This document shows positions 1 through 8,706 of a DNA stretch of 64,000 bases, one piece after another (the first letter of the stretch is position 1; each line of letters starts with the position of its first letter). The position numbers were made by a program, and so were the translations under genes. Source of the DNA: Haloterrigena sp. KLK7 (GTDB lineage Archaea > Halobacteriota > Halobacteria > Halobacteriales > Natrialbaceae); assembly GCF_037914945.1 (NCBI RefSeq), contig NZ_CP149787.1, positions 3,534,001 through 3,598,000 on the forward strand, written 5' to 3'. The notes under the pieces were generated by a model, which made no database searches, was not told the origin of the DNA, and saw nothing but the letters and a program-made list of their open reading frames with translations.

Positions 1-541
1 GGTCTTCGTTTCCAACAGCATGCCGATCCGGGACGCGGACCGGTTCGGTCGCCCCCGCGGCGCCGACCTGACGGTACTGTCGAACCGCGGCGCCAGCGGA
101 ATCGACGGGATCGCGAGCACGGCGCTGGGCGCCGGCAGCGCGACCGACGAGCCGCTGGTGCTCGTCACCGGCGATCTGGCCTTCTACCACGATTCCAACG
201 GGCTGCTCGCCGTCGACCGCTGTGACGTCGACGCGACGATCGTCCTCCTGGACAACGACGGCGGCGGTATCTTCCACGAACTCCCGATCGAGGAGTTCGA
301 ACCGCCGTTCACGGACCAGTTCAAGACGCCCCACGGCCTCGAGTTCGACGCGCTCGCCGACCTCTACGATCTCGAGTTCGAGCGCGTCGCTCCCGTCGAC
401 TTCGCGAACGCCTACCGACAGTCGCTCGAGTCCGAGGGAACGCAGGTGTTCGCGGTCGAGTTCGACTCGGCGGAGAGTCATCGACGCCGGGACGCGCTCG
501 CAGAGCGGGTTCGTGACGAACTCCGAGACGAGGACGCGTAA
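1..541 (+). CDS. menD: MenD, 3' part (SEPHCHC synthase), truncated by window edge
   Basis: MenD condenses isochorismate with 2-oxoglutarate on thiamine diphosphate in menaquinone synthesis. Only the C-terminal thiamine-diphosphate-binding domain is present; the frame is open to the first base of the window. The start of the visible protein (VFVSNSMPIRDADRFG) matches the MenD NSMPIRD signature. GDLAFYHDSNGLL followed by the DNDGGGIFHELP stretch is the cofactor/Mg-binding fold typical of MenD. An in-frame ATG at 20 is internal, not the start. The stop is at 539-541. The later men genes menB, menA, menC and menE lie downstream on the same strand, although unrelated genes are interleaved. Identification is firm. 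Confidence 0.93.
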   Translation, partial: VFVSNSMPIRDADRFGRPRGADLTVLSNRGASGIDGIASTALGAGSATDEPLVLVTGDLAFYHDSNGLLAVDRCDVDATIVLLDNDGGGIFHELPIEEFEPPFTDQFKTPHGLEFDALADLYDLEFERVAPVDFANAYRQSLESEGTQVFAVEFDSAESHRRRDALAERVRDELRDEDA

Positions 542-848
542 CTTCGCTACAGATTCTCCTGCAGTTGCTCTGGCCTGCGGTGGCGCGCGCTGTGCCGCGG
601 TGAGTGATTCACGAACCGCGGCACAACTCTGCGCGAGGTCTTCGCGAGCACAGCGAGCGAACGGCTCGGAAGACGCTCCGCGTCTTCCGTTGGATGAGCG
701 AGTGACCGTAGGGAACGAGCGAATCGGTTGGGGAGGGTGTGGCGATTCCCCGTTGCCAGCGCGAGCAGCACGCTCGAGTGTCGGGTTTCCGCGGTAACAG
801 ATTCGACACGTCTGCATCAGAGAGTAACCGACGCGAATACGCCAGTGA
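542..848. other. Intergenic region with dispersed-repeat copy A
   Basis: There is no credible gene here. The stretch separates menD from the convergent J-domain gene. It is mostly filled by copy A of a dispersed non-coding repeat, described in its own entry, and also contains an inverted repeat with arms GCCGCGGT and ACCGCGGC around 593-621. Confidence 0.7.
579..770 (+). repeat. Dispersed non-coding repeat, copy A
   Basis: The left end begins GGTGGCGCGCGCTGT and the right end reads GCGAATCGGTTGGGGAGG, then GTGGCGATTCC and CGTTGCCAGC. The same two ends occur in the same order at 27304-27437 and inverted at 4889-5191. The interior is divergent and rich in short inverted repeats, for example GAAGACGCTCCGCGTCTTC at about 679-697. 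No transposase or target-site duplication was recognised. Confidence 0.8.
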
Positions 849-1913
849 TCAGGGACGAAGGGCCCACCAGAGCGCGAGAGCGTAGCCGAAGGGGATCCAG
901 GCGAACCCGATCGCGACCAGTCCGACCAGCGAGAACTGCGACAGGGGGACCAGCCAGTCGATCCCGATCGGGAACAGCACGCTCCAGGAGCCGAACACCA
1001 GAGACGCGACCCGCGGTCTGGTGAGCAGATACCCGACGAGCCCGAGCATACAGGTCCCGACGATGGCGCTGACCGCCATCGAAAACACCGGCGTCAGCGT
1101 CACCGCGACGAACACCGGATACAGCAGCCAGCAACAGCCGACCGTCACCGCCGTCGAGTACTCGAGCGACTGGCCCTCCCACTCGAGGTCGACGTCGCCC
1201 GTCCAGTCGTGGACGGCGTACCGGAACTCCGAGGCCCCCGCGTCGCGGTCGGCTCCGGTCGCCGTCGCGGTCGAACCGCCGCGGTTCGACGCCGCCGCCG
1301 TCGCCGTCGTCTCGGCCCCGAACGACCACCCGCTCGTCGCCCGCTGTCGGGTCCGCTGCTGGCGTCGCCGTTTGCGCTGGCGCGCGTGGTGACTCTCGGT
1401 CCGCGCGCCGCGTTGGGATCCGGAGCGCCCCGATTCGGCCCGACTCGAGTCAGTGGCGGTTCGACCGTTCGTGTGACGCCGGCCGCTCTTCGATCCCGTT
1501 CTCGAGTTCGCACATCGCTTCGATCTCGAGCCGGCCGCGTTCGCGCTCGCATCGTCGCTCGAGTCACCGGTCGACGCGTTCGATCCATTCGTCGTCGATG
1601 CGTTCGACGCGGTCTCCGCCGACGTGTTCGACTCGTCGGTCGGTGCACTCGAGTCGCCCGCAGTCCCATCGCCGGCAGAGTGGTCGGCGAGACGGACGTA
1701 GGACTCGTGACCGAGCCGATCGTACCGGGCCCGCTCGGTGCCGTCGGTCAGCACCGACTTCGCCGTCGAGACGCGCTTGAACTGCTCGGCGGCGTCGGGC
1801 GCGTCGTTGTGGTCCGGATGGGTCTCGAGGACGCGCTCGCGGTAGGCCGTCTGAATCTCCTCGCGAGTCGCGTCCGGGTCGACCTCGAGGACGTCGTAGT
1901 ACGTCTCGCCCAT
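849..1913 (-). CDS. J-domain (DnaJ-like) membrane protein
   Basis: This 354-residue protein has an N-terminal J domain (about residues 4-70) with the HPD tripeptide at 32-34, which stimulates the DnaK/Hsp70 ATPase. A long low-complexity linker rich in Ser, Thr, Arg and Gly follows (about 75-230). The last 105 residues hold about four hydrophobic segments, so the J domain is probably presented at the inner face of the membrane. The Gly/Phe region and zinc-finger of canonical DnaJ are absent, so this is a specialised co-chaperone, not DnaJ itself. It is transcribed convergently with menD and alone. The client is unknown. Confidence 0.82.
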   Translation of the reverse strand: MGETYYDVLEVDPDATREEIQTAYRERVLETHPDHNDAPDAAEQFKRVSTAKSVLTDGTERARYDRLGHESYVRLADHSAGDGTAGDSSAPTDESNTSAETASNASTTNGSNASTGDSSDDASANAAGSRSKRCANSRTGSKSGRRHTNGRTATDSSRAESGRSGSQRGARTESHHARQRKRRRQQRTRQRATSGWSFGAETTATAAASNRGGSTATATGADRDAGASEFRYAVHDWTGDVDLEWEGQSLEYSTAVTVGCCWLLYPVFVAVTLTPVFSMAVSAIVGTCMLGLVGYLLTRPRVASLVFGSWSVLFPIGIDWLVPLSQFSLVGLVAIGFAWIPFGYALALWWALRP

Positions 1914-2360
1914 CGCCTACGGAGTCGAACGGTCGGCTGAAAAATCAATCGGCCTAGATGATCGGCCTGCGAACTCGAGTCGGACGCTCGCTCGGGCCAT
2001 CACTGCCGAGTCGTGTGAACGCGTTGCGTCCCGTCTCGAACTGGTAAATGGAAGAGCGCTATATGAAATTCGGGGGTGTTCGGGTCCGGTTTTTACCCTT
2101 CTTGCGGCGTATAGCGGCCGCTTAGCGGCCTGAGGCGCTGAATTCCTCGCTCGCGTCGACTCGAGCGCACGTCGACGGGCGATTCGAGTCCGGTGGGTCG
2201 AACGGGTCGGCCAGCGAGACGACGCCGAATCGTCGTGCGCCGATCGAAGCGAGACCGATATACACCCGTCAGGACCGCTATAGTCCGCACAAGAGCGATA
2301 GAAATTCAACTATACGTGTATTATAAGGAACTATTGACGAACCATCGGCACTGACGGGTG
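1914..2360. other. Intergenic region between divergent genes
   Basis: No gene is supported. It contains an AT-rich patch near 2045-2095 with a T5 run (2090-2094), a GC-rich palindromic stretch around 2105-2135 (TATAGCGGCCGCTTAGCGGC), and the promoter of the next gene near 2318-2328. The palindromic stretch could be a hairpin, but nothing identifies an RNA gene. Confidence 0.5.
2318..2328 (+). promoter_or_regulatory. Probable TATA box for the beta-helix protein gene
   Basis: GTATTATAAGG stands out in a GC-rich background and lies about 32 nt before the ATG at 2361. This is a spacing expected of an archaeal TATA element serving a leaderless or short-leader transcript. Confidence 0.5.
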
Positions 2361-3713
2361 ATGTCCAACGACACCGACGTCACGAGCGGCCAGCGGTCCG
2401 GAATCGGGCAGTCGACGCGACGAACGTTCCTCGGCGGACTCGGGGCGACCGCCGGCATCGGCGCGTTGACCGGCCGCGGCGAGGCGCGCGGACGCGCCGA
2501 CGGGGCGCTCTCGAGTGCGAGCTACTACGTCGTCCGTTCCGACGGTCGCGGACCGAAGGGTCGGTCGAAGGACTGCAGCGGATGGTGGAACCGCGGCTCG
2601 GGACGCGGTCGTGACGGCGGGAACGAATCCAGATATCACGTCCTCGAGGCCGCGTCCGGGCGTGTCGCGTTCACGACCGACGGCACTGCCGACGAGGCGT
2701 TCCAGTACGCGTTCGACGAACTCTCGAGCGGCGGTACCGTCGTCGCGAGCGGCGACGAGTTCCGGTTCGGCGGGCCGGCTACGCTCGGTGACGGCACCGC
2801 GCTGGTCGGCCAGCAGAGCACGCGGTTCGTCGTGGCCGGCGAAGACCCCGCGGCGACCGACGAGCCGTCTGGCCACGATCTAATCCGCGCGCGGGGCGAC
2901 GACGTGACGATCGCTAATATCACGTTCGACGCGAACGGGACGCGACTCGATAACCACGCGATCCAGGCCGACGACTGCGACGGCCTGCTGGTGGCGAACA
3001 ACCGCACCGTCGACGGCTTCCAGATGGCGATCTCGTTCTCGCGGTGTGCGAACGTGCAGGTCGTCGGCAACGAGGTCCTCGACCCCAACTGGTACGGGAT
3101 CACCGCCCGGGCCGCTGACGACGAGCTGGACCTGCGCCGCTCCGAGAACGTCGTCGTCGCGCGCAACTACGTCGCCGGCGTGACGTACAATAACATTGCG
3201 ACCTACAACGTCAGCAACTTCACCGTCTACGGCAACGTCGCCGAGGACGGCGGCCACAGCCTCATCGCCTGCTCGCCCGCCCAGCAGGGCGCGATCATCG
3301 GGAACGTCTGTCGGGACCTCGAGGAGTACGCCCCCGACCCCGGCGGCGAGGCGGGCATCGAGATCGAGTACAAGGAGACCCACGTCCGCGAGGAGATCGC
3401 CGGCACGCCGCTGGCGCGCTCGTACGACATCACGATCTCCGGCAATCAGGTCGACAACTGTCCGGTCGGCGTGCTCGCGCGGACCGTTCCGGCCGACAGC
3501 GACGACGAGGCCGCCCGGGAGACGGAGCGTCCGTACAGTTTCACCGTGACGGGGAACACGATTAGCGACGCCGCGGACGCGGGCATCCGGATCCGCTCCG
3601 GCGAGGCCGGCGTCGTCGCGACGAACACGGTCCGGAACAGTCAGTCGCCGATCGAGATCGACGAGAACTACGCCGTCGAGATCCAGCAGGGGCTGAACGC
3701 GACTCGAGAGTGA
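2361..3713 (+). CDS. Tat-exported right-handed beta-helix (NosD-like) protein
   Basis: A protein of 450 residues. The N-terminus carries a twin-arginine signal (RRTFLGGLGATAGIGALTG, about residues 19-37). The body has repeated short beta-strand units of the parallel beta-helix type, such as NVQVVGNEVL, NVVVARNYV, NFTVYGNV and DITISGNQV, spaced about 20-25 residues apart. This fold is typical of pectate-lyase/NosD/carbohydrate-acting proteins, but no catalytic site can be assigned. The start is taken at ATG 2361; a GTG three bases earlier (2358) is also in frame. The protein is probably folded in the cytoplasm and exported to the surface. The substrate is unknown. Confidence 0.8.
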   Translation: MSNDTDVTSGQRSGIGQSTRRTFLGGLGATAGIGALTGRGEARGRADGALSSASYYVVRSDGRGPKGRSKDCSGWWNRGSGRGRDGGNESRYHVLEAASGRVAFTTDGTADEAFQYAFDELSSGGTVVASGDEFRFGGPATLGDGTALVGQQSTRFVVAGEDPAATDEPSGHDLIRARGDDVTIANITFDANGTRLDNHAIQADDCDGLLVANNRTVDGFQMAISFSRCANVQVVGNEVLDPNWYGITARAADDELDLRRSENVVVARNYVAGVTYNNIATYNVSNFTVYGNVAEDGGHSLIACSPAQQGAIIGNVCRDLEEYAPDPGGEAGIEIEYKETHVREEIAGTPLARSYDITISGNQVDNCPVGVLARTVPADSDDEAARETERPYSFTVTGNTISDAADAGIRIRSGEAGVVATNTVRNSQSPIEIDENYAVEIQQGLNATRE

Positions 3714-3858
3714 CTTGATTCGGGCCGCCCGAACAGAACGACGGCTCGAACACAGCGGACCGGTTGCTTGGGCGTCACACCGAAACCGTACCCGTATCCG
3801 CAAGCCCCTCGAGCGCGACGCGAACCTATTTCACAGCCCGCGGACCAACGTCGAGCCG

Positions 3859-4752
3859 ATGGTTTCGGAACTGTTCGACCCCGAGCGCTGGGAGCCGGTC
3901 GCGGACCTGAACGACGAGTTCAGTGACATCACCTACCACCGGGCGGTCGACTCCGGCACGGTCCGGATCGCGTTCGACCGACCCGACGTGCGCAACGCCT
4001 TCCGGCCGGGGACGGTCGACGAGCTGTACGACGCGCTCGACCACGCCAAGCGCCAGACCGACGTCGGCTGTATCCTGCTGACCGGGAACGGCCCCTCCTC
4101 GAAGGACGGCGGCTGGGCGTTCTGCTCCGGCGGGGACCAGACGATCCGCGGCGAGGACGGCTACCAGTACGAGGGAGACGAGGAGCGAGCGTCGGAACAG
4201 GGACGGCTTCACATTCTCGAGGTTCAGCGGCTCATTCGACACATCCCGAAGGTCGTCGTCGCCGTGGTACCGGGCTGGGCCGTCGGCGGCGGCCACTCGC
4301 TGCACGTCGTCTGCGACCTGACGCTGGCCAGCGAGGAGCACGCGAAGTTCCTCCAGACCGATCCCGACGTGGCTAGCTACGACGCGGGCTTCGGCTCGGC
4401 CTACCTCGCCAAGCAGATCGGCCAGAAGAAGGCCCGCGAGGTGTTCTTCCTCGGGAAGACCTACGATGCCGAAGAAGCCGCGGAGATGGGGATGGTCAAC
4501 GAGGCGGTCCCCCACGAGGAGTTAGAGGAGACCGCCCTCGAGTGGGGCGAGCGCATCAACTCCAAGAGCCCGACGGCGATGCGGATGCTCAAGTACGCGT
4601 TCAACATGACCGACGACGGCATGATCGGCCAGCAGGTCTTCGCCGGCGAGGCGACGCGGCTGGGCTACATGACCGACGAAGCGAAGGAGGGTCGGGACGC
4701 CTTCGTCGAGGGTCGCGACCCCGATTTCGACGACTTCCCGTGGCACTACTGA
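3859..4752 (+). CDS. menB: MenB, 1,4-dihydroxy-2-naphthoyl-CoA synthase
   Basis: MenB closes the naphthoquinone ring of o-succinylbenzoyl-CoA in menaquinone synthesis. The 297-residue protein has the crotonase fold: AFCSGGDQTIRG (88-99) and GWAVGGGHSLHVVCDLTLA (139-157) form the CoA pocket and oxyanion hole. QTDPDVASYDAGFGSA (166-181) is the MenB signature. Asp168 is where type I enzymes have Gly, which places it with the bicarbonate-independent (type II) MenB enzymes. The frame is open further upstream, to 3715, but ATG 3859 (MVSELFDPERW) matches the expected length. It lies about 3.3 kb after menD, with two unrelated genes between. Confidence 0.95.
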   Translation: MVSELFDPERWEPVADLNDEFSDITYHRAVDSGTVRIAFDRPDVRNAFRPGTVDELYDALDHAKRQTDVGCILLTGNGPSSKDGGWAFCSGGDQTIRGEDGYQYEGDEERASEQGRLHILEVQRLIRHIPKVVVAVVPGWAVGGGHSLHVVCDLTLASEEHAKFLQTDPDVASYDAGFGSAYLAKQIGQKKAREVFFLGKTYDAEEAAEMGMVNEAVPHEELEETALEWGERINSKSPTAMRMLKYAFNMTDDGMIGQQVFAGEATRLGYMTDEAKEGRDAFVEGRDPDFDDFPWHY

Positions 4753-5293
4753 ACGTCTGAGTGGGGTTTCTTTGTTGGTGACGAACGTCTCAGACTGGGT
4801 TTCAACGTACAGAGGGTGTCGACTCGAGCGTGCCGTTCGTCCGCTGGAGTCGGTTAGATCGTCGACTCGAGCGTTCCGCTCACGCTGACAACAGGGAATC
4901 GCCACACCCTCCCCAGCCGATTCGCTCGCTCCCTTCGTCTGCTCACGGGCGCTTCGCGCCCGTCCGCACGGTTCGCGGGACCTCCGGTCCCGCGCCAGTC
5001 GCTCGCTCATCCACAGTCAGAGCAAGCTCTGACAAGCCTTCGCTCGTGAAACTCGCGAAGACCTCGCACGATGTCGTCGATCGTCCCTCACTGTTGCTCA
5101 CGGTTCCTTTCAGTCTCCGTTCGCTTTTCGAGGTGCTCGCGGGGCTCGCACCTCGCTTCGCTCGGGCACGATCGACAGCGCGCGCCACCGCACGCCGCGC
5201 CGGATCGTCGGTCGTGGCTCTCGAGTCCCCATCTCTTCGACCCTGCGATCTGGGGAGAAAACCATTTGAACATCGGCGCCCGACTTCCGACCA
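4753..5293. other. Intergenic region with inverted dispersed-repeat copy B
   Basis: There is no credible gene in this 541-nt gap. It is mostly copy B of the dispersed repeat (separate entry). Overlapping open frames here have no recognisable protein signature and follow the repeat composition. Confidence 0.7.
4889..5191 (-). repeat. Dispersed non-coding repeat, copy B (inverted)
   Basis: On the plus strand this copy starts CAACAGGGAATCGCCACACC, continues CTCCCCAGCCGATTCGCTCGC and ends GACAGCGCGCGCCACCG. These are the reverse complements of the ends of the copies at 579-770 and 27304-27437. It is the longest of the three (about 300 nt). Internal short palindromes include GGGCGCTTCGCGCCC near 4947-4961, GGGACCTCCGGTCCC near 4978-4992 and CAGAGCAAGCTCTG. 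Confidence 0.8.
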
Positions 5294-6562
5294 GTGACAC
5301 TTCCCGATCGGTCCGCGCTCTCTCGCCGCGACTACCTCCGGGCGCTGGTGGCCGTCGGCGGCGCGTCGGCGCTCAGCGCCTGTCTCTCCGAGAACGACGG
5401 GGACGAGGCGGTCGACGTCCCCTCCGGAACCGACGATCCCGACTCGCTCCCGGCGCGACAGCACGCCTGGAACGAGTTCCTCTCGAGGGACGACGACGGG
5501 AACGTTCAGTTACCGGAACACCACGTGCTGACGGCGCTGTCGCTCTCGACGGAACCGAGCGACGACGCTCGAGGACAGGTCGAGGACGCGCTTCGCGGCC
5601 TCGAGCGCGCCTACGAGTGGAGCAACGAGGGGCTGGTCTTCACGATCGGCTACACGCCCGCGTACTTCGACCGGTTCGACGGCTCGCTGCCCGACTCGGT
5701 CGACCTTCCGGCGCCGGAACCGATCGTCGGTGACGCCGACGCGTTCGACGAGTTCGACGCCGTGCTCCACCTCGCCAGCGACCACCCGGAGGTCGTGCTC
5801 GAGGCCGAGGAGGGGCTGTTCGGCGAGCGCGACGAATTCAACGGCCGCGAGATCGAGACGGACCTGACCGGCGTCTTCGAGCGCGTCGACGATCGCCGTC
5901 GGACCGGCTTCGTCGGCCGGGGGCTGCCCGCCGACCACACCGACGTCGACGGCGTTCCCGACTCGATCCCCGATGAGGCACCGTCGCTGATGGGCTTTCG
6001 GTCCGGGTTCACCGAGAGCCAGGCCACCGAGGATCGGGTGACGATCACGGAGGGGCCGTTCGAGGGGGCGACGACCCAGCACGTCTCCTCGATGGGCCTC
6101 AACCTCCGCCAGTGGTTCGAACAGGACAGCCAACACCAGCGCGTCCAGAAGATGTTCAGCCCGAAACACGCCGACGAGGGCGCGGTCGGTCGGACCGGCG
6201 AGAAGCTGGCGACGACAAACGGGCTGACCGACGAGCGCATCGCGGCGACCGAGTCGGACGCCAGCGACCACGGCGTCGTCGGCCACGCCCAGAAGGCTGC
6301 TCGCGGGCGGGAAGACGGGAAACCGCCGCTGTTGCGCCGCGACTTCAGCACGGTCGACGACGACCGGCCGGGCGTCCACTTCCTCGCCCTCCAGGAGGGG
6401 ATCGAGGAGTTCGCCCGCGTGCGGCGGGCGATGGAGGGCGACGACCTCGACGTGACCAACCTGAACAACGGCATCACCGGCTACATCTTCGTGAACCGGC
6501 GCGGAAACTATCTGGTCCCGCCGCGATCGCTGCGCGCGCTGCCGCCGGCGGACCCGACGTAG
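5294..6562 (+). CDS. DyP-peroxidase-like Tat lipoprotein
   Basis: A 422-residue exported protein with GTG start (5294). The Tat motif is RRDYLRA at 11-17, with a lipobox ending in Cys30, so it is probably anchored to the outer face of the membrane. The C-terminal half resembles dye-decolorising (EfeB-type) heme peroxidases: GHAQKA with His331 as candidate proximal heme ligand, and LLRRDFS (346-352) matching the family's LRRGYxY stretch. However, the GXXDG motif that carries the distal catalytic Asp reads GFRSG at 234-238. Peroxidase activity is therefore doubtful, and a heme- or iron-handling role is possible. The next gene is a P19-like iron-binding lipoprotein, recalling EfeO/EfeB iron uptake. 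The family assignment is by eye. Confidence 0.68.
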   Translation: MTLPDRSALSRRDYLRALVAVGGASALSACLSENDGDEAVDVPSGTDDPDSLPARQHAWNEFLSRDDDGNVQLPEHHVLTALSLSTEPSDDARGQVEDALRGLERAYEWSNEGLVFTIGYTPAYFDRFDGSLPDSVDLPAPEPIVGDADAFDEFDAVLHLASDHPEVVLEAEEGLFGERDEFNGREIETDLTGVFERVDDRRRTGFVGRGLPADHTDVDGVPDSIPDEAPSLMGFRSGFTESQATEDRVTITEGPFEGATTQHVSSMGLNLRQWFEQDSQHQRVQKMFSPKHADEGAVGRTGEKLATTNGLTDERIAATESDASDHGVVGHAQKAARGREDGKPPLLRRDFSTVDDDRPGVHFLALQEGIEEFARVRRAMEGDDLDVTNLNNGITGYIFVNRRGNYLVPPRSLRALPPADPT

Positions 6563-6626
6563 ACGACTCGAGCGCGGCAGCGACGACGGTCGACCACACC
6601 GATACCGTTCGGAGAACACGATACGC

Positions 6627-7895
6627 ATGCAGGACCGCGAACTCGATCGACGGACGTTCGTCGGCTGGACCGGGGCAGCGACCGGTGCGCTCGCACTGGC
6701 GGGCTGTCTGGGACTCGGCGACGACGGAAACGGCGGCGAACGGGACGAGAACGGCGACGAGCAGAACCGAACCGAAGGCGAGCGGGACGAAACCGGTGAG
6801 GGAGAGAACGGAACCGGTGGCGACGGCCCGCCGTTTCCCGAGATCGAGGACAAACCGGACGCGGTCTACGTGCCGACCCACCGCGAGTCGATGCGCGCCC
6901 TCGAGCCGGTCACGGCCGGCGACTACCGGCTCGCGCCGATGCTGTCTTACCCCCATCCGTTCTGGACCGTGACCGGTAGCGACAGCGAGGACGACGTCCA
7001 GCACGTTCCGCCCGACCAGATGCGGGGCGTGCACATGATGTTCACCCTCTGGGACGATCGGACGGGCGTCGTCCTGCCGGTCGACGGCGGCACCGTCGTC
7101 AGGCTCTATCGGGACGGTACGCAGGTCGGGTCCTCGCAGTCGATGTGGTCGATGCTCTCCCAGGAGATGGGCTTTCACTTCGGCGACAACGTCCCCCTCG
7201 ACGACGACGGCACCTACGCGGTCGAGGTCGAACTGCCGCCGCTGTCGACGCGGACGACCGGCGATCTCGCGGGTCGATTCACCGAGCCCGAGACCGCGAC
7301 GTTCGAGTTCGACTACGATCAGGACTTCCGGGATGCGGTCTACGACGTCGAGTACTTCGACGAGGAGCGGTGGGGCGAGCGCGGCGCGCTCGAGCCGATG
7401 GCTCACGACCGCGTCCCCTACTCGCGACTCCCCGAGGTCGCCGATTTCCCCGGGACCCACCTCGTCGCACCCGGCGAGGGCAGCGAGGGGCGTCCCGAAG
7501 CGACGTCGGAACTGCCCCGGAGCGGCGACGCGGCGATTCTCGCGACCGTCCTCGAGTCGGGACATCGGCTGGCCGACGGCGACGAGCGTTACCTGCTCGT
7601 CTCGCCGCGGACGCCGTACAACCGCGTCCCGCTGCCGAATACGAGTCTGACCGCGACGATCGAACGCGACGGCGGGTCGGTGACCAACGAGCCCGTCCCC
7701 CTCGAGCAGACCATCGATAGCGAGTACGGCCTCCACTACGGGGCGTCGCTCGCGGACGTCCGACCGGGCGATGCGGTGACGCTGACGGTCCGCTCGCCGC
7801 CGCAGGTCGCCCGCCATCAGGGGTACGACACGGCCTTCCTCGAGATGCCGCCGATCGAACTGACGGTGCCGGAGGGCAGTGACGATGCCGAGTGA
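6627..7895 (+). CDS. P19/Tp34-like iron-binding Tat lipoprotein
   Basis: A 422-residue protein. The Tat signal is DRRTFVGWTG with lipobox LAGC (Cys27), then an acidic Gly/Asn/Glu linker (about 28-75). The mature part resembles the P19/Tp34 periplasmic iron-binding family: a VYVPTHRESM opening, YPHPFWTVTGS, HMMFTLWDDRTGVVLP and GFHFGDNVPLDDDGTYAVEV. These proteins bind divalent metal and feed iron permeases. It follows the DyP-like lipoprotein by 64 nt and is overlapped by the next gene, so the three are probably co-transcribed. No permease (FTR1/EfeU) lies nearby. Haloarchaeal homologues are usually unnamed, so the metal role is inferred from family resemblance. Confidence 0.68.
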   Translation: MQDRELDRRTFVGWTGAATGALALAGCLGLGDDGNGGERDENGDEQNRTEGERDETGEGENGTGGDGPPFPEIEDKPDAVYVPTHRESMRALEPVTAGDYRLAPMLSYPHPFWTVTGSDSEDDVQHVPPDQMRGVHMMFTLWDDRTGVVLPVDGGTVVRLYRDGTQVGSSQSMWSMLSQEMGFHFGDNVPLDDDGTYAVEVELPPLSTRTTGDLAGRFTEPETATFEFDYDQDFRDAVYDVEYFDEERWGERGALEPMAHDRVPYSRLPEVADFPGTHLVAPGEGSEGRPEATSELPRSGDAAILATVLESGHRLADGDERYLLVSPRTPYNRVPLPNTSLTATIERDGGSVTNEPVPLEQTIDSEYGLHYGASLADVRPGDAVTLTVRSPPQVARHQGYDTAFLEMPPIELTVPEGSDDAE

Positions 7896-8607
7896 ACGGT
7901 TCGCGACCGGCCTCTCGGCCGCGCTGGCGGCCGTCGTCGCGTGCGGTCTCCTCCTCGTCCCGCTCGCGGTCGCCCCCGCGCCGGCCGGCGCCATCGACAG
8001 CGCGACGCTGCTGTACTTCGACTCGGAGGGGTTCAACGACGACACGACCGAGATCGACGCCGCGGCCGGCGAGACCGTGACGCTCGATCTCGTGGCGAGC
8101 ACGCACGGCAACCCGGCCGGTAACGGAATCAGCGAACTCTCCTACGCGATCGAGTACGATCCCGGCGTGTTCACCGTGACCGACGTCGAACAGGGATCGA
8201 TGCTGGCCGGAGGGGGCGAGGACGGGAACGGGACCGAGAACGGGTCCGCGACGGTCGACGGCACGGTCGAGATCGACGACGAAAACGGCGTGATAACGGT
8301 CGACCAGGAGCGGATCCCGCCGGGGAACGGCACGATGGGAACCGGGACGACGGCGACGCTCACCCTCGCGATCAGCGAGGACGCGCCGACGACGAACGAG
8401 ACCCTCGAGATCACGGACGGCTCGGCGACGTTCCCGAGCGACTACTCGGTGGATCCGATCCAACGCGACGCGACCGTCCTCGTCGACGGCACTGCAGCTG
8501 ACGACGGCGGATCCAGTCTCGAGGATCCCGTTCCCGGGCCGACGCCGCTTTCGGGACTGGCCGCGATCGGCGCGGCGCTCTGGCTGCGGGCCCGACGGGC
8601 GCGGTGA
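7885..8607 (+). CDS. Exported cohesin-like surface protein
   Basis: A 240-residue protein with a hydrophobic N-terminal signal (about residues 5-35, ending PAGA). One beta-rich domain has the cohesin-type pattern: ETVTLDLVAS, ISELSYAIEYDPGVFTVTDV and GTTATLTLAIS. A C-terminal hydrophobic stretch (LSGLAAIGAALWL) followed by RARRAR could anchor it. Start ATG 7885 is preferred over GTG 7879 because GGAGGG at 7871-7876 is correctly spaced from it; it overlaps the end of the P19-like gene. It probably binds or scaffolds surface proteins. No dockerin was seen nearby. Confidence 0.68.
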   Translation: MPSERFATGLSAALAAVVACGLLLVPLAVAPAPAGAIDSATLLYFDSEGFNDDTTEIDAAAGETVTLDLVASTHGNPAGNGISELSYAIEYDPGVFTVTDVEQGSMLAGGGEDGNGTENGSATVDGTVEIDDENGVITVDQERIPPGNGTMGTGTTATLTLAISEDAPTTNETLEITDGSATFPSDYSVDPIQRDATVLVDGTAADDGGSSLEDPVPGPTPLSGLAAIGAALWLRARRAR

Positions 8608-8706
8608 GTGACCGGTCCGGGGGAGGTCTCCGGCGTCGCACCCCCCGGTGGCATCGCTCGATCGCAATGCCAACGTTGACACTCCCGCGAGTGGGACACT
8701 CGAGCA

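Noticed and set aside
579-809. Overlapping short open frames in the gap after menD
   Set aside because: They lie in dispersed-repeat sequence full of palindromes and share no features with known proteins.
5294-6562. Active DyP peroxidase
   Set aside because: The GXXDG catalytic motif reads GFRSG, so activity is not claimed; only fold-level resemblance is kept.
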